Below are positions 36,831 to 44,487 of a stretch of 56,011 nt of DNA, piece by piece. The DNA is taken from positions 1 through 56,011 of the forward strand of contig PGZL01000014.1 of the NCBI GenBank assembly GCA_002840095.1. The letters run 5' to 3'. How positions within the stretch are numbered: the first letter of the stretch is position 1; each line of letters starts with the position of its first letter. Source of the DNA: Gammaproteobacteria bacterium HGW-Gammaproteobacteria-1 (lineage in GTDB: Bacteria > Pseudomonadota > Gammaproteobacteria > Thiohalomonadales > Thiohalomonadaceae). Under the pieces are notes generated by a model. It had not been told where the DNA came from. It worked only from the letters and a program-made list of their open reading frames with translations, and did no database searches. Both the position numbers and the translations under genes were made by a program.

Positions 36831-37634
36831 ATGTGGGCTAGTCTGAAGCGCTTGCTGCAATCCTACCGCTGCGTTTCCGGGCGCAGGGCGCGGGCGGATC
36901 TGCACCGCTGGTACGACTCGCCCCTGGGCCGCAGCCTGGCGGCGGGCGAACGGGTCATACTGGACGATACCCTGGGCAACCTGTTCGGCTACCACCTGTT
37001 GCAGGTGGGCGCGCCGCAGCACGCCGATCTCACCGCCGCCTCGCGCATCTCCCACCGCATGGTGCTGGTGGACAATGCCGCCGGCCTGCCGCCCCTGGCG
37101 GGCAGTGAGGGCTGCATCGGTCTGCCTGAAGCCCTGCCCGTGGCCGCCGATTCCCTGGACCTGCTGCTGCTGCCCCACACCCTGGGGTTTGCCGACCAGC
37201 CCCACCAGGTGCTGCGCGAGGCCGAGCGGGTGCTGATCCCGGAAGGGCACGTGGCCATCCTCGGCTTCAATCCCTGGAGCCTGTGGGGCCTGTACCGGCT
37301 GGTGCTGGGCTGGCGCCGGCGTGCGCCCTGGTGCGGCCGCTTTCTCAGCCCCTGGCGGGTAAAGGACTGGCTGTCCCTGCTGGGCTTTGATACGGTGCTG
37401 CTGCGCCACATCCACCACCGGCCGCCGCTGCACCATCCCGGGCTGCTGCGGCGGCTGGCATTTCTCGAACGCTGGGGTGCGCGCTGGTGGCCGGTGCTCG
37501 GCGGCGGCTACCTGCTGGTGGCCAGAAAACGCGTCGCCACCCTGACCCCCATCCGCCCCCGCTGGCGGCCGCGCCGCGCCCTGGTGGCCACCGGCCTGGC
37601 CGAACCCACTGTCAGAAAGCAGAGACATGACTGA
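36831..37634 (+). CDS. SAM-dependent methyltransferase-like protein (YafS-like)
   Basis: A 267-residue protein with a class I methyltransferase fold. [17 protein letters not shown] stretch near residue 42 corresponds to motif I but lacks the full GxGx[53 protein letters not shown] (about 100-150) contains the usual motifs II-III. It lies between gloB and rnhA exactly as E. coli yafS does, and matches that family in length. Substrate unknown. It overlaps rnhA by 8 nt. Confidence 0.85.
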   Translation: MWASLKRLLQSYRCVSGRRARADLHRWYDSPLGRSLAAGERVILDDTLGNLFGYHLLQVGAPQHADLTAASRISHRMVLVDNAAGLPPLAGSEGCIGLPEALPVAADSLDLLLLPHTLGFADQPHQVLREAERVLIPEGHVAILGFNPWSLWGLYRLVLGWRRRAPWCGRFLSPWRVKDWLSLLGFDTVLLRHIHHRPPLHHPGLLRRLAFLERWGARWWPVLGGGYLLVARKRVATLTPIRPRWRPRRALVATGLAEPTVRKQRHD

Positions 37635-38085
37635 AAGCTGTAGCGATACCGTAGAAATCTTCACCGACGGCGCCTGCCGCGGCAACCCCGGCCCCGGCGG
37701 CTGGGGCGCGCTGCTGCGCTTCAAGGGCAAGGAAAAGAACCTGTACGGCGGCGAGCCGCTGACCACCAACAACCGCATGGAGCTGACCGCCGCCATCATG
37801 GCGCTGGAGGAACTGAAGCGGGGCTGCCGGGTGCGCCTCACCACCGACTCCCAATACGTGATGAAGGGCATTACCGAATGGCTGCCCAACTGGCGCCGGC
37901 GCGGCTGGAAGACGGCGGACAAGAAGCCGGTGAAGAACGCCGATCTGTGGCAGCGCCTGGACGAGGCCTGCAAGCGCCACCAGGTGGAGTGGGCCTGGGT
38001 GCGCGGCCACAACGGCCATGCGGAAAACGAGCTGGCCGATCAACTGGCCAATCGCGCCATCGATGAAATGCAGGAGCAAGCCTGA
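37627..38085 (+). CDS. rnhA: Ribonuclease HI
   Basis: A 152-residue nuclease degrading RNA in RNA-DNA hybrids. Active-site residues D14 ([11 protein letters not shown]), E52 (NRMELTA), D74 (TTDSQYV) and D138 (ENELAD) and the catalytic-loop H128 are all present at the E. coli positions plus four. The basic protrusion ([20 protein letters not shown]) is intact. It overlaps the yafS-like gene and touches dnaQ as TGATG. Confidence 0.97.
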   Translation: MTESCSDTVEIFTDGACRGNPGPGGWGALLRFKGKEKNLYGGEPLTTNNRMELTAAIMALEELKRGCRVRLTTDSQYVMKGITEWLPNWRRRGWKTADKKPVKNADLWQRLDEACKRHQVEWAWVRGHNGHAENELADQLANRAIDEMQEQA

Positions 38086-38798
38086 TGCGGCAGATCGTAC
38101 TGGATACGGAAACCACCGGCCTGGAAGCGAGCAACGGCGATCGCGTGATCGAAATCGGCTGCGTCGAGCTGGTCAACCGCCGCCTCACCGGCAACACCTA
38201 TCACCAATACCTGCAACCGGATCGCGAGATCGACCCCGGCGCCATCGAGGTGCACGGCATCACCAACGAGATGCTGGCCGACAAGCCGCGCTTCGCCGAC
38301 GTGGCACGGGACTTCCTCGACTTCGTCACCGGCGCCGAACTGATCATCCACAACGCGCCGTTCGACGTGGGCTTCATCAATCATGAGCTGAAGCGCCTGG
38401 GCAGCGAGTGGGGCCGCATCGACGGCTGTTGCAGCGTGCTGGATACCCTGGCCATGGCGCGCCAGTTCCACCCGGGACAGAAGAACAACCTCGACGCCCT
38501 GTGCAAGCGCTACGGCATCGACAACACCCATCGCGAACTGCACGGCGCGCTGCTCGACGCCGAGATACTGGCCGACGTCTATCTGGCCATGACCGGCGGG
38601 CAGACCACGCTGTCCCTGGGCGGCAGCGGGCAGGGGGGAGGGGCGGCGGCGCCGGAAGCGATCCGGCGCATCAGCGGCCGGCCGGCACTGCGGGTGGTGC
38701 GCGCCAGCGCGGATGAACTGGCGGCCCATGAGGAGAGGTTGCAGGCCATCGACAAGGCCAGCGGCGGCAACTGCCTGTGGCAGAAACTGGATGGGTGA
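38085..38798 (+). CDS. dnaQ: DNA polymerase III epsilon subunit (3'-5' proofreading exonuclease)
   Basis: A 237-residue DEDDh exonuclease. Exo I is LDTETTGLE with D7 and E9; Exo II is HNAPFDVGFINHEL; Exo III contains HRELHGALLDAEILADVYL with the proton-acceptor His and final Asp. The C-terminal region that would bind the alpha subunit follows. Length is close to E. coli (243). The start overlaps the rnhA stop; in E. coli rnhA and dnaQ are divergent, whereas here they are co-directional and coupled. Confidence 0.96.
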   Translation: MRQIVLDTETTGLEASNGDRVIEIGCVELVNRRLTGNTYHQYLQPDREIDPGAIEVHGITNEMLADKPRFADVARDFLDFVTGAELIIHNAPFDVGFINHELKRLGSEWGRIDGCCSVLDTLAMARQFHPGQKNNLDALCKRYGIDNTHRELHGALLDAEILADVYLAMTGGQTTLSLGGSGQGGGAAAPEAIRRISGRPALRVVRASADELAAHEERLQAIDKASGGNCLWQKLDG

Positions 38799-38801
38799 GT
38801 C

Positions 38802-38914
38802 GGTTCAGGGTTCAAGGTTCAGGTTTCAGGGTTCAGGGTTCAGGGTTCAGGGGTTGAAGGAATCCCGGGCACCCTCTTGCTGAACCTTGAACCTTGAACC
38901 TTGAACCTTGAACC
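38802..38914. repeat. Facing 7-nt tandem arrays (GGTTCAG / TTGAACC)
   Basis: Seven tandem units of GGTTCAG type (38802-38850), a spacer of about 30 nt, then CTGAACC and four exact TTGAACC units (38880-38914). The right units are exact complements of the left units, so a long stem can form in transcripts from either the dnaQ or the nhaD side, 3 nt from each stop codon. It may act as a terminator substitute. Confidence 0.88.
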
Positions 38915-38917
38915 CTC

Positions 38918-40360
38918 TTACATCAGGTCACTGTTGATGAGGAAGTGCAGCCAGATGCTGCCGACGTAGCCGAGGGCGATGGCCCAGGTCCACTTGAGGT
39001 GGGCGAAGAAGGTGTAGATGCCGCGCGCCTGGCCCATCAGGCCCACGCCGGCGGCGGAACCGATGGACAGCAGCGAGCCGCCGACGCCGGCGGTGAGGGT
39101 CACCAGCAGCCACTGGCCGTGGGACATGTCCGGGTACATGGTCAGCACGGCGAACATCACTGGGATGTTGTCGACGATGGCCGACAGGATGCCCACCAGC
39201 ACATTGGCCCAGGTGGCGCCCAGCTCGCCATACATGAACTGCGAGGCCTGGGCCAGGTAACCGATGGTGCCCAGGCCGCCGACGCACAGCACCACGCCGT
39301 AGAAGAACATCAGGGTGTCCCACTCGGCGCGCTTCATGCTGATGAAGATGTCGAAGGGCTTGTGTCTGGGCTTGACCAGGGACGCCAGCTCGCCGTTTTC
39401 CAGCAGCTGCTCGGGGCCGGAGATGTGGCCGCCGCTCTCGCGCAGCTCGTGGCGGCGGATGATGTAGCCGAACACCTTGAGCAGGCCCAGGCCGGTCATC
39501 ATGCCCAGTGCCGGCGGCAGGTGCAGGAAGTTGTGCATGGACACCGCCGTGGCGATGGTGGCGATGAACAGGCCCACCACCACGTAGCCGCCGAACTTCA
39601 CGTCCACTGTTTCCTCCACCGCGTGCGGCTGGCCTTTGGGCACGGCGAAGGCCATCAGCACCGCCGGGATCAGCCAGTTGGCCAGGGAGGGGATGAACAG
39701 GGCGAAGAAGGCGCTGAAGCTGAGCACGCCCTTCTGCCATACCATCAGGGTGGTGATGTCGCCGAAGGGGCTGAAGGCGCCGCCGGCGTTGGCGGCCACC
39801 ACGATATTGATGCAGGCCAGGGCGATAAACTTGTTCTGGCCCACGCCCACGGCCATCACCACCGCGGCCATCAGCAGGGCGGTGGTCAGGTTGTCGGCGA
39901 TGGGGGAGATGAAGAAGGCGAGCAGGCCGGTGATCCAGAACATGGTACGCAGGGAGAAGCCGCGCGACACCAGCCAGGCGCGCAGGGCGTTGAACAGCTG
40001 GCGCTCCTCCATGGTGTTGATGTAGGTCATCGCCGCCAGCAGGAACAGCAGCAGTTCGGCGTATTCGAGGATGTTGTGGCGCACGGCGGCGGCGGCGGTG
40101 TGGGTGTCGCCGTGCATGGCATAGGCCACGCCCACCAGGGTCCAGATGATGCCGGCGGCGATGAGCACCGGCTTGGATTTGCGCAGGTGCAGGAACTCTT
40201 CCGCCACCACCAGGCCGTAGGCCAGCACGAACAGCACGATGGCGCTGATGCCGACCCAGTTGCCGGTGAGATCCAGGGCCGTGCCCGCTTCCGAGGCCAG
40301 GGCCGGCAGCGGCAGGGACAGGGCGGCCAGCAGGCCGGTCAGTACAGCGATGTAGCGCAT
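38918..40360 (-). CDS. nhaD: NhaD-type sodium:proton antiporter
   Basis: A 480-residue member of the ion transporter superfamily (ArsB/NhaD). An N-terminal signal-like segment (1-22, PALA) is typical of NhaD. About 12 TM helices follow; the family region ISPIADNLTTALLMAAVVMAVG and the NAGGAFSPFGDITTLMVWQKG motif are in the first half, and a SIVDNIPVMFAVL-type helix (AIVDNIPVMFAVLTMYP) and GSLLSIGSAAGVGLMGQ in the second. It expels Na+ (and Li+) at alkaline pH, common in haloalkaliphilic and marine gammaproteobacteria. It is monocistronic; a repeat array lies just after its stop. Confidence 0.94.
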   Translation of the reverse strand: MRYIAVLTGLLAALSLPLPALASEAGTALDLTGNWVGISAIVLFVLAYGLVVAEEFLHLRKSKPVLIAAGIIWTLVGVAYAMHGDTHTAAAAVRHNILEYAELLLFLLAAMTYINTMEERQLFNALRAWLVSRGFSLRTMFWITGLLAFFISPIADNLTTALLMAAVVMAVGVGQNKFIALACINIVVAANAGGAFSPFGDITTLMVWQKGVLSFSAFFALFIPSLANWLIPAVLMAFAVPKGQPHAVEETVDVKFGGYVVVGLFIATIATAVSMHNFLHLPPALGMMTGLGLLKVFGYIIRRHELRESGGHISGPEQLLENGELASLVKPRHKPFDIFISMKRAEWDTLMFFYGVVLCVGGLGTIGYLAQASQFMYGELGATWANVLVGILSAIVDNIPVMFAVLTMYPDMSHGQWLLVTLTAGVGGSLLSIGSAAGVGLMGQARGIYTFFAHLKWTWAIALGYVGSIWLHFLINSDLM

Positions 40361-40546
40361 AGGAGTACCCGCGTTTTGTTATTGGGAGAGCGGGCGCCAA
40401 TGCTACCACAAGGCGCGGGGGTGAAAACCAGTGCGCAATGCTTGGCTAAACCTCATTTTGTGGTAGCGTATGGGAGCCGGTCGCCCGCTCCGCGGGGCCG
40501 CGCCGTCAAGCAAAGAACACACAATAACAGTGTATGGAGGATGTCC

Positions 40547-41023
40547 ATGGCCCAGGAACTCAAATCCCGTGGTGAATCAGTATCCCGCTGGGTGACCTTC
40601 CGGCTCGGCAGCGAGACCTACGGCATCGACGTCATGCAGGTGCGCGAGGTGCTGCGCGGCACCGAGATTTCCCCGGTGCCCGGCGCCCCCTCCTACGTGC
40701 TGGGCATCATCAACCTGCGCGGCAACGTGGTCAGCATCATCGACACGCGCAGCCGCTTCGGCCTGCCGCCCCACGACATGGACGACGCCTCGCGCATCCT
40801 GATCCTGGAGGCGGGGGACCACGCCATCGGCTTCCTGGTCGACAGCGTGTGCGAGGTGGCGGAACTGCGCGCCTCCGAAGTGGAGTCGGCGCCCGATACC
40901 GGGGCCGGCGATGCGGCCCAGTTCATCTCCGGGCTGTCCAACCGCAAGGTCGGCCTGCTGATCCTGGTGGACGCCAGCAAGCTGCTGTCGGACGAGGAAC
41001 TGTCCGAGCTGTCCAGCTTCTGA
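40547..41023 (+). CDS. cheW: Chemotaxis coupling protein CheW
   Basis: A 158-residue CheW-domain protein linking chemoreceptors to CheA. Family features are SRWVTFRLGSETYGIDVMQVREVL, the GAPSYVLGIINLRGNVVSIID motif and the NRKVGLLILVDASKLLS end. GGAGG lies six bases before ATG 40547, which is preferred over ATG 40541. It is followed after 26 nt by the CheV-like gene. No cheA, cheR or cheB is in the window. The upstream frame that extends far to the left is antisense to nhaD. Confidence 0.93.
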   Translation: MAQELKSRGESVSRWVTFRLGSETYGIDVMQVREVLRGTEISPVPGAPSYVLGIINLRGNVVSIIDTRSRFGLPPHDMDDASRILILEAGDHAIGFLVDSVCEVAELRASEVESAPDTGAGDAAQFISGLSNRKVGLLILVDASKLLSDEELSELSSF

Positions 41024-41049
41024 ACGGCACCGCTGCACAGGGACTAGGC

Positions 41050-41940
41050 ATGGCCAATCAGGCACAGGGTTCGGAAGATCGCCTCGAGCTGCTGCTGTTC
41101 GATCTGGGCGGCACGCAGCGTTTCGGCATCAACGTGCTCAAGGTCAAGGAGATCATTCCCTGCCCCAGCCTGACCCGTCTGCCGCAGGGCCATCCGGCGG
41201 TACGCGGCGTCGCCCACCTGCGCGGCGCGCCGGTGACGGTCATCGAACTGACCGAGGCCATCGGCCGCGGCCGGCCGCAACCGGAAGGCGAGTGCGACGG
41301 CTCGATCATCATTACCGAATTCAACCGCAGCATGCAGGGTTTTCTGGTGCACAAGGTGGATCGCATCGTGCACTGCGACTGGAAGAAAGTGTTGCCGCCG
41401 CCGGTGGGCACCGGGCTCGGCAGCTACATCACCGGCGTCACCGACGTGGACGGTGCACTGATACAGATACTGGACGTGGAGAAGGTCATCGGCGAGGTGA
41501 TCGAGCCGGTGGACCCCGAGGGCGAACTGCAGCTGGACGAAGGCGAGCGCGCACGCCTGCAGGGACGCCGCGTCATGGTGGTGGATGACTCGCTGGTCGC
41601 CCGTCACCAGACTGCGCACACCCTGGAGCCGCTGGGCATGGAATGCCTGATGGTGCGTGACGGCAAGGAGGCGCTGGCCGCGCTGAAATCCCTGGCCGGC
41701 GAAGGGGCGCTGGTGGACATGGTGCTGTCCGACATCGAGATGCCGGAGATGGACGGCTACACCCTGACCCGCGAGATACGCAACGATCCTGCATTGCAGC
41801 ATCTGTACGTGCTGCTGCATACCTCCCTCAACGGCGCCATCAACACCGAGAAGGCGCACAAGGCCGGCGCCAACGACGTGCTGACCAAGTTCGTGCCCAT
41901 CGACCTCGCCCATGCGGTGGCGCGCGCCCTGTGCGCTTAG
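41050..41940 (+). CDS. cheV: CheV-like chemotaxis protein (CheW domain plus receiver)
   Basis: A 296-residue fusion of a CheW-like domain (about 10-160; RFGINVLKVKEII, GHPAVRGVAHLRGAPVTVIEL, SYITGVTDVDGALIQILDVE) and a C-terminal receiver domain (about 175-296). The receiver has the acidic pair in MVVDDS, the phospho-accepting Asp in VLSDIEMPEMDGYTL, and the conserved Thr and Lys (LHTS, LTKFVPID). CheV is thought to couple receptors to CheA and to adjust sensitivity when phosphorylated. ATG 41050 lies downstream of GGGACTAGGC. It pairs with cheW upstream. Confidence 0.92.
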   Translation: MANQAQGSEDRLELLLFDLGGTQRFGINVLKVKEIIPCPSLTRLPQGHPAVRGVAHLRGAPVTVIELTEAIGRGRPQPEGECDGSIIITEFNRSMQGFLVHKVDRIVHCDWKKVLPPPVGTGLGSYITGVTDVDGALIQILDVEKVIGEVIEPVDPEGELQLDEGERARLQGRRVMVVDDSLVARHQTAHTLEPLGMECLMVRDGKEALAALKSLAGEGALVDMVLSDIEMPEMDGYTLTREIRNDPALQHLYVLLHTSLNGAINTEKAHKAGANDVLTKFVPIDLAHAVARALCA

Positions 41941-41953
41941 GCCAAACATGGTT

Positions 41954-42129
41954 ACTCTCGCCAAGTCGCCAGGCACGCAAAAGGAAATGCGGGTGATGAA
42001 CGAGTTGATATTGGCAGGCAATTGATTGGTGCCGTCGTTCGCGAAATCGGGAACGGGGCCACTCGTTTTGTAAATCAACCCAGAGAGGGTAAGGAATGAC
42101 ACCTTGGCGTCTTGGCGTCTTGGCGAGAG
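41954..42129. repeat. Inverted octamer repeats flanking the apbE start
   Basis: The left arm ACTCTCGCCAAGTCGCCAGG (from 41954) faces a right arm (42103-42129) made of CTTGGCGT, CTTGGCGT and CTTGGCGA followed by GAGT. The arms are complementary (CTCGCCAAG with CTTGGCGAG). The right arm lies within the first codons of apbE. A related element is at 43271-43392 on the other side of the same gene. Confidence 0.8.
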
Positions 42130-43172
42130 TAGCGTGTCTTTTTTCGTTCAGGACAGCGATTGCTCTCAGTTTGTTGCTGCTGCTGGCCGGCTGCTCGCGG
42201 CCGGCACTGTACGAGGCCAAGGTCTATGTGTTCGGCACCCTGGCCGACATCTCGGTATGGGGGGAGGACGAGGCCCTGGCGCGCGATACGGTCAATGCCG
42301 TGGCCGCCGATTTCCAGCAAATGCACCACGACTGGCATGCCTGGGAGCCGGGACCGCTGGTCGACCTGAACGGCGCCATCGCCGCCGGCAGGCCGGCGCC
42401 GGTGCTTCCCTCCATCATTCCCCTCATCGAACGCTCGCAGGAGATCTACCTGCTCAGCGACGGCCTGTTCAACGCCGGCATCGGCCGCCTGCTCAATCTG
42501 TGGGGCTTTCAGAGCAGCGAACGGCCCAGCGGCCCGCCGCCGTCGCGCGAAGCCATCGCGGCGCTGCTCGCAACGCAGCCGGCGATGACCGATCTCACCC
42601 TGAAGGACGGCGTGCTGACCTCGACCAACCCGGCGGTGCAGCTGGATTTCGGCGGCATCGCCAAGGGCTACGCGGTGGAGCTGGCCTTGCAGCGCATGCG
42701 CAAGGCGGGCATCGAAAACGCCATCGTCAATGCCGGCGGCGGCCTCGGCGTCATCGGCAGCCACGGCGATCGCCCCTGGCGCGTGGGCATCCGCCACCCG
42801 CAGGGACAGGGCATCCTGGCCTCACTGGAGGTGCGCGACGGCGAACACGTGCACACCTCGGGCAACTACGAACGCTTTCGCGAACACGAAGGGCTGCACT
42901 ATGCCCACATCCTCGACCCGCGCAGCGGCTGGCCGGTGGACAGCATAACCTCCTGTACCGTGATCAGCCGCGACGGCACCCTGGCCGATGCCGCGGCCAC
43001 TGCGCTGGTCATCGCCGGACGCGACCACTGGCATCGTCTCGCCGCAAAGATGGGCATCAAATACGTGATGCTGGTGGCCGAGGACGGCACGGTGTACATG
43101 AACCCGGCCATGGCGCAGCGGGTGCAGTTCAGCGACACGCAGCCGCACATCGAGCTGGGTGCGGAACTCTAG
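42096..43172 (+). CDS. apbE: FAD:protein FMN transferase ApbE
   Basis: A 358-residue predicted lipoprotein (lipobox LAGC, C33) of the ApbE family, which attaches FMN through a phosphoester to Thr of periplasmic or membrane targets such as NqrB/C, RnfD/G and NosR-type proteins. Family motifs are VFGTLADISVWG, DWHAWEPGPLVDLNGAIAAG, LDFGGIAKGYAVE, NAGGGLGVIG, HAHILDPRSG-like (YAHILDPRSGWPVDS) and DGTLADAAATALVIAG. AAGGA abuts the ATG and AGAGGG lies 10 nt upstream. Residues 3-11 (PWRLGVLAR) are encoded by the octamer repeat array, so the n-region of the signal peptide seems to be repeat-derived. No flavinylated target is encoded nearby. Confidence 0.93.
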   Translation: MTPWRLGVLARVACLFSFRTAIALSLLLLLAGCSRPALYEAKVYVFGTLADISVWGEDEALARDTVNAVAADFQQMHHDWHAWEPGPLVDLNGAIAAGRPAPVLPSIIPLIERSQEIYLLSDGLFNAGIGRLLNLWGFQSSERPSGPPPSREAIAALLATQPAMTDLTLKDGVLTSTNPAVQLDFGGIAKGYAVELALQRMRKAGIENAIVNAGGGLGVIGSHGDRPWRVGIRHPQGQGILASLEVRDGEHVHTSGNYERFREHEGLHYAHILDPRSGWPVDSITSCTVISRDGTLADAAATALVIAGRDHWHRLAAKMGIKYVMLVAEDGTVYMNPAMAQRVQFSDTQPHIELGAEL

Positions 43173-43190
43173 ACAGCTGTTCGGATGTTC

Positions 43191-43258
43191 GTAGGCCGGA
43201 CAGAGCGCAGCGGTGTCCGGCAACCCAGCCCGATACCTCTGCGCCATATCGGGCCTAC
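43191..43258. repeat. Second REP hairpin pair (BIME-type)
   Basis: The left unit starts with GTAG (43191) and has stem GCCGGACA (43195-43202) with TGTCCGGC (43214-43221) around the 11-nt loop GAGCGCAGCGG. The right unit, on the minus strand, starts GTAG (43258-43255) and has stem GCCCGATA with TATCGGGC (43228-43235 and 43247-43254) around TGGCGCAGAGG. Stems differ from those at 69-149 but the GAGCGCAGCG loop core is shared. Confidence 0.82.
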
Positions 43259-43270
43259 AGTACTGTTGTT

Positions 43271-43392
43271 CTCGCCAAGACGCCAAGCTCGCCAAGAAAA
43301 AAAATGCCGATACTCCGGCGCCGCCTCTGCCAGGGGCGGACGCAACGACGATCTTGTTTTAGGCTTCCTTCGCGCCTTGGCGTCTTGGCGAG
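43271..43392. repeat. Inverted octamer repeats downstream of apbE
   Basis: CTCGCCAAG, ACGCCAAG and CTCGCCAAG (43271-43296) face CTTGGCGT and CTTGGCGAG (43376-43392). It is the same family as 41954-42129. The 80-nt interior is unlike that of the other copy. It lies between the convergent apbE and norF-like genes. Confidence 0.8.
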
Positions 43393-43419
43393 AAATTAAT
43401 TGATGTTTCCTACGCCGCG

Positions 43420-43686
43420 TTACGGCAGGTCGCTGAGCACGTAGCTGAGCACCGTCGCCAGCGGCAGCACATAGAAGTACGCCTGCATCAGGCGGCGGAT
43501 CAGACGGTTCGCGTTCTTCAATTCCATGAAGTGATCGATCACCATGCGGCCTTTGAAGGCCATGGTCAGCACGATGACCAGCATGACGCCGTAGCCCGGC
43601 TGTGCCGTTTCCCCCAGCAGCGTACCTCCCAGCGTCAGGCCCACCAGCAGCAGCCAGAGCAGCGTGACGGTTTGTTTGTGCGTCAT
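43420..43686 (-). CDS. Cytochrome oxidase subunit IV-like small membrane protein (NorF-like)
   Basis: An 88-residue protein with three TM helices (about 8-25, 32-48, 65-84) of the cytochrome c oxidase subunit IV/NorF group. The motif KGRMVIDHFMELKNA between TM2 and TM3 is characteristic. It follows a COX3/NorE-like gene by 14 nt. In denitrifiers NorE and NorF support maturation or activity of the cytochrome c-dependent nitric oxide reductase; the same pair can be an orphan. norB and norC are not in the window. ATG 43686 begins the family N-terminus; the longer open frame upstream overlaps norE. Confidence 0.8.
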   Translation of the reverse strand: MTHKQTVTLLWLLLVGLTLGGTLLGETAQPGYGVMLVIVLTMAFKGRMVIDHFMELKNANRLIRRLMQAYFYVLPLATVLSYVLSDLP

Positions 43687-43700
43687 GGTCCGCCTCCCGT

Positions 43701-44288
43701 TCAGCGCAGCAGATACAACAGCGGAAAAATAATCAGCCACACCAAATCGGTGGCGTGCCAGTAGGAGGCGAAGGACTCCATGGCTTCGTGCTCCGCCGGC
43801 GTATAGGCGCCGCTGCGGGTGCGCACGATGATCCACAGCAGGCCGATCATGCCCCAGCCCACATGCACCATGTGGGTCAGGGTCAGGTAGTAGTAGACGG
43901 TGTAAAAGGCGCCGTTGCCGGCCGTGACGCCGTGGGCGGTGTTCCAGCCGAACTCGAGATACTTGGTGAGCATGTAGCCGGCGGCGGCGAGCAGCACCAG
44001 CACCAGCCAGCGCACGCTGAGGCCGGCGCGATTCTCGCGGATGGCGATCACCGCGTTGACCACGAAGTAGCTGCCGGAAATCATCAGCAGGGTGTTGAGG
44101 GTGCCGGCGTACAGATTGAGGTCCGACGGCCCGGCGCGGAACTCCTGGGGAAAGAACACGCGGGCGGTGAAGTAGACCGTGAACAGCACGGCGAACTCGG
44201 TCATTTCGCACAGTATGCCCGCCCACATGCCCTTGTTGCCGGGGATGTGGCCTGCGGCGGGTAACTGTTCGGCGTAGGCAGTGCTCAT
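43701..44288 (-). CDS. Cytochrome oxidase subunit III-like protein (NorE-like)
   Basis: A 195-residue protein with five TM helices of the heme-copper oxidase subunit III family, short form. GMWAGILCEMTEFAVLFTVYFTARVFF at the N-terminus, LNTLLMISGSYFVVNAV, a THMVHVGWGMIGLLWIIV helix and the terminal SYWHATDLVWLIIFPLLYL are typical of NorE. No catalytic subunit I or II gene accompanies it, so an accessory role in nitric oxide respiration is more likely than an oxidase. It is first of a two-gene unit with the NorF-like gene. Confidence 0.83.
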   Translation of the reverse strand: MSTAYAEQLPAAGHIPGNKGMWAGILCEMTEFAVLFTVYFTARVFFPQEFRAGPSDLNLYAGTLNTLLMISGSYFVVNAVIAIRENRAGLSVRWLVLVLLAAAGYMLTKYLEFGWNTAHGVTAGNGAFYTVYYYLTLTHMVHVGWGMIGLLWIIVRTRSGAYTPAEHEAMESFASYWHATDLVWLIIFPLLYLLR

Positions 44289-44349
44289 GGCTGGACCGCA
44301 ATACGGGTCATCATGAGGGGGAGCCTACCGCAGCGGCGGCACTCGCGCC

Positions 44350-44363
44350 TTGTGCTGCATCAA
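44350..44363 (-). promoter_or_regulatory. Weak FNR/Dnr-like site upstream of norE-like gene
   Basis: TTGTGCTGCATCAA matches TTGAT-N4-ATCAA at eight of ten positions, centred about 68 nt upstream of the norE-like ATG. The right half is perfect. Confidence 0.3.
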
Positions 44364-44402
44364 GACGCAGGGACAACCACAAAGGACGAAGGGATTTACC
44401 CT

Positions 44403-44457
44403 GGAGGACACGGAGAGCCACGGAGATCAGATCGCTCCATCTCCGTGTCCTCCGTGG
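44403..44457. repeat. Inverted CACGGAG-type repeat after the chemoreceptor gene
   Basis: GGAGGACACGGAGAGCCACGGAGAT (split as GGACACGGAG and CCACGGAG, from 44403) faces ATCTCCGTGTCCTCCGTGG (44439-44457), forming two alternative stems. It lies 30 nt after the chemoreceptor stop and between it and the norE-like promoter. Confidence 0.75.
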
Positions 44458-44487
44458 TCGGCGGTTTCTTTGCGGTCCGGCCTGGCG

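Noticed and set aside
36831-37634. Ubiquinone/menaquinone methyltransferase (UbiE) for the yafS-like gene
   Set aside because: The glycine-rich SAM motif is degenerate and the neighbours match the yafS position, so no specific substrate is claimed.
34248-38914. Tandem arrays looked at as possible CRISPR
   Set aside because: Units are 7-8 nt with no spacers between them and no cas genes nearby; the arrays face each other as inverted arms.
40447-40473. Sigma-28 promoter before cheW (TAAA-N15-GCGTATGG)
   Set aside because: The -35 fits, but only four of eight -10 positions match, too weak to call.
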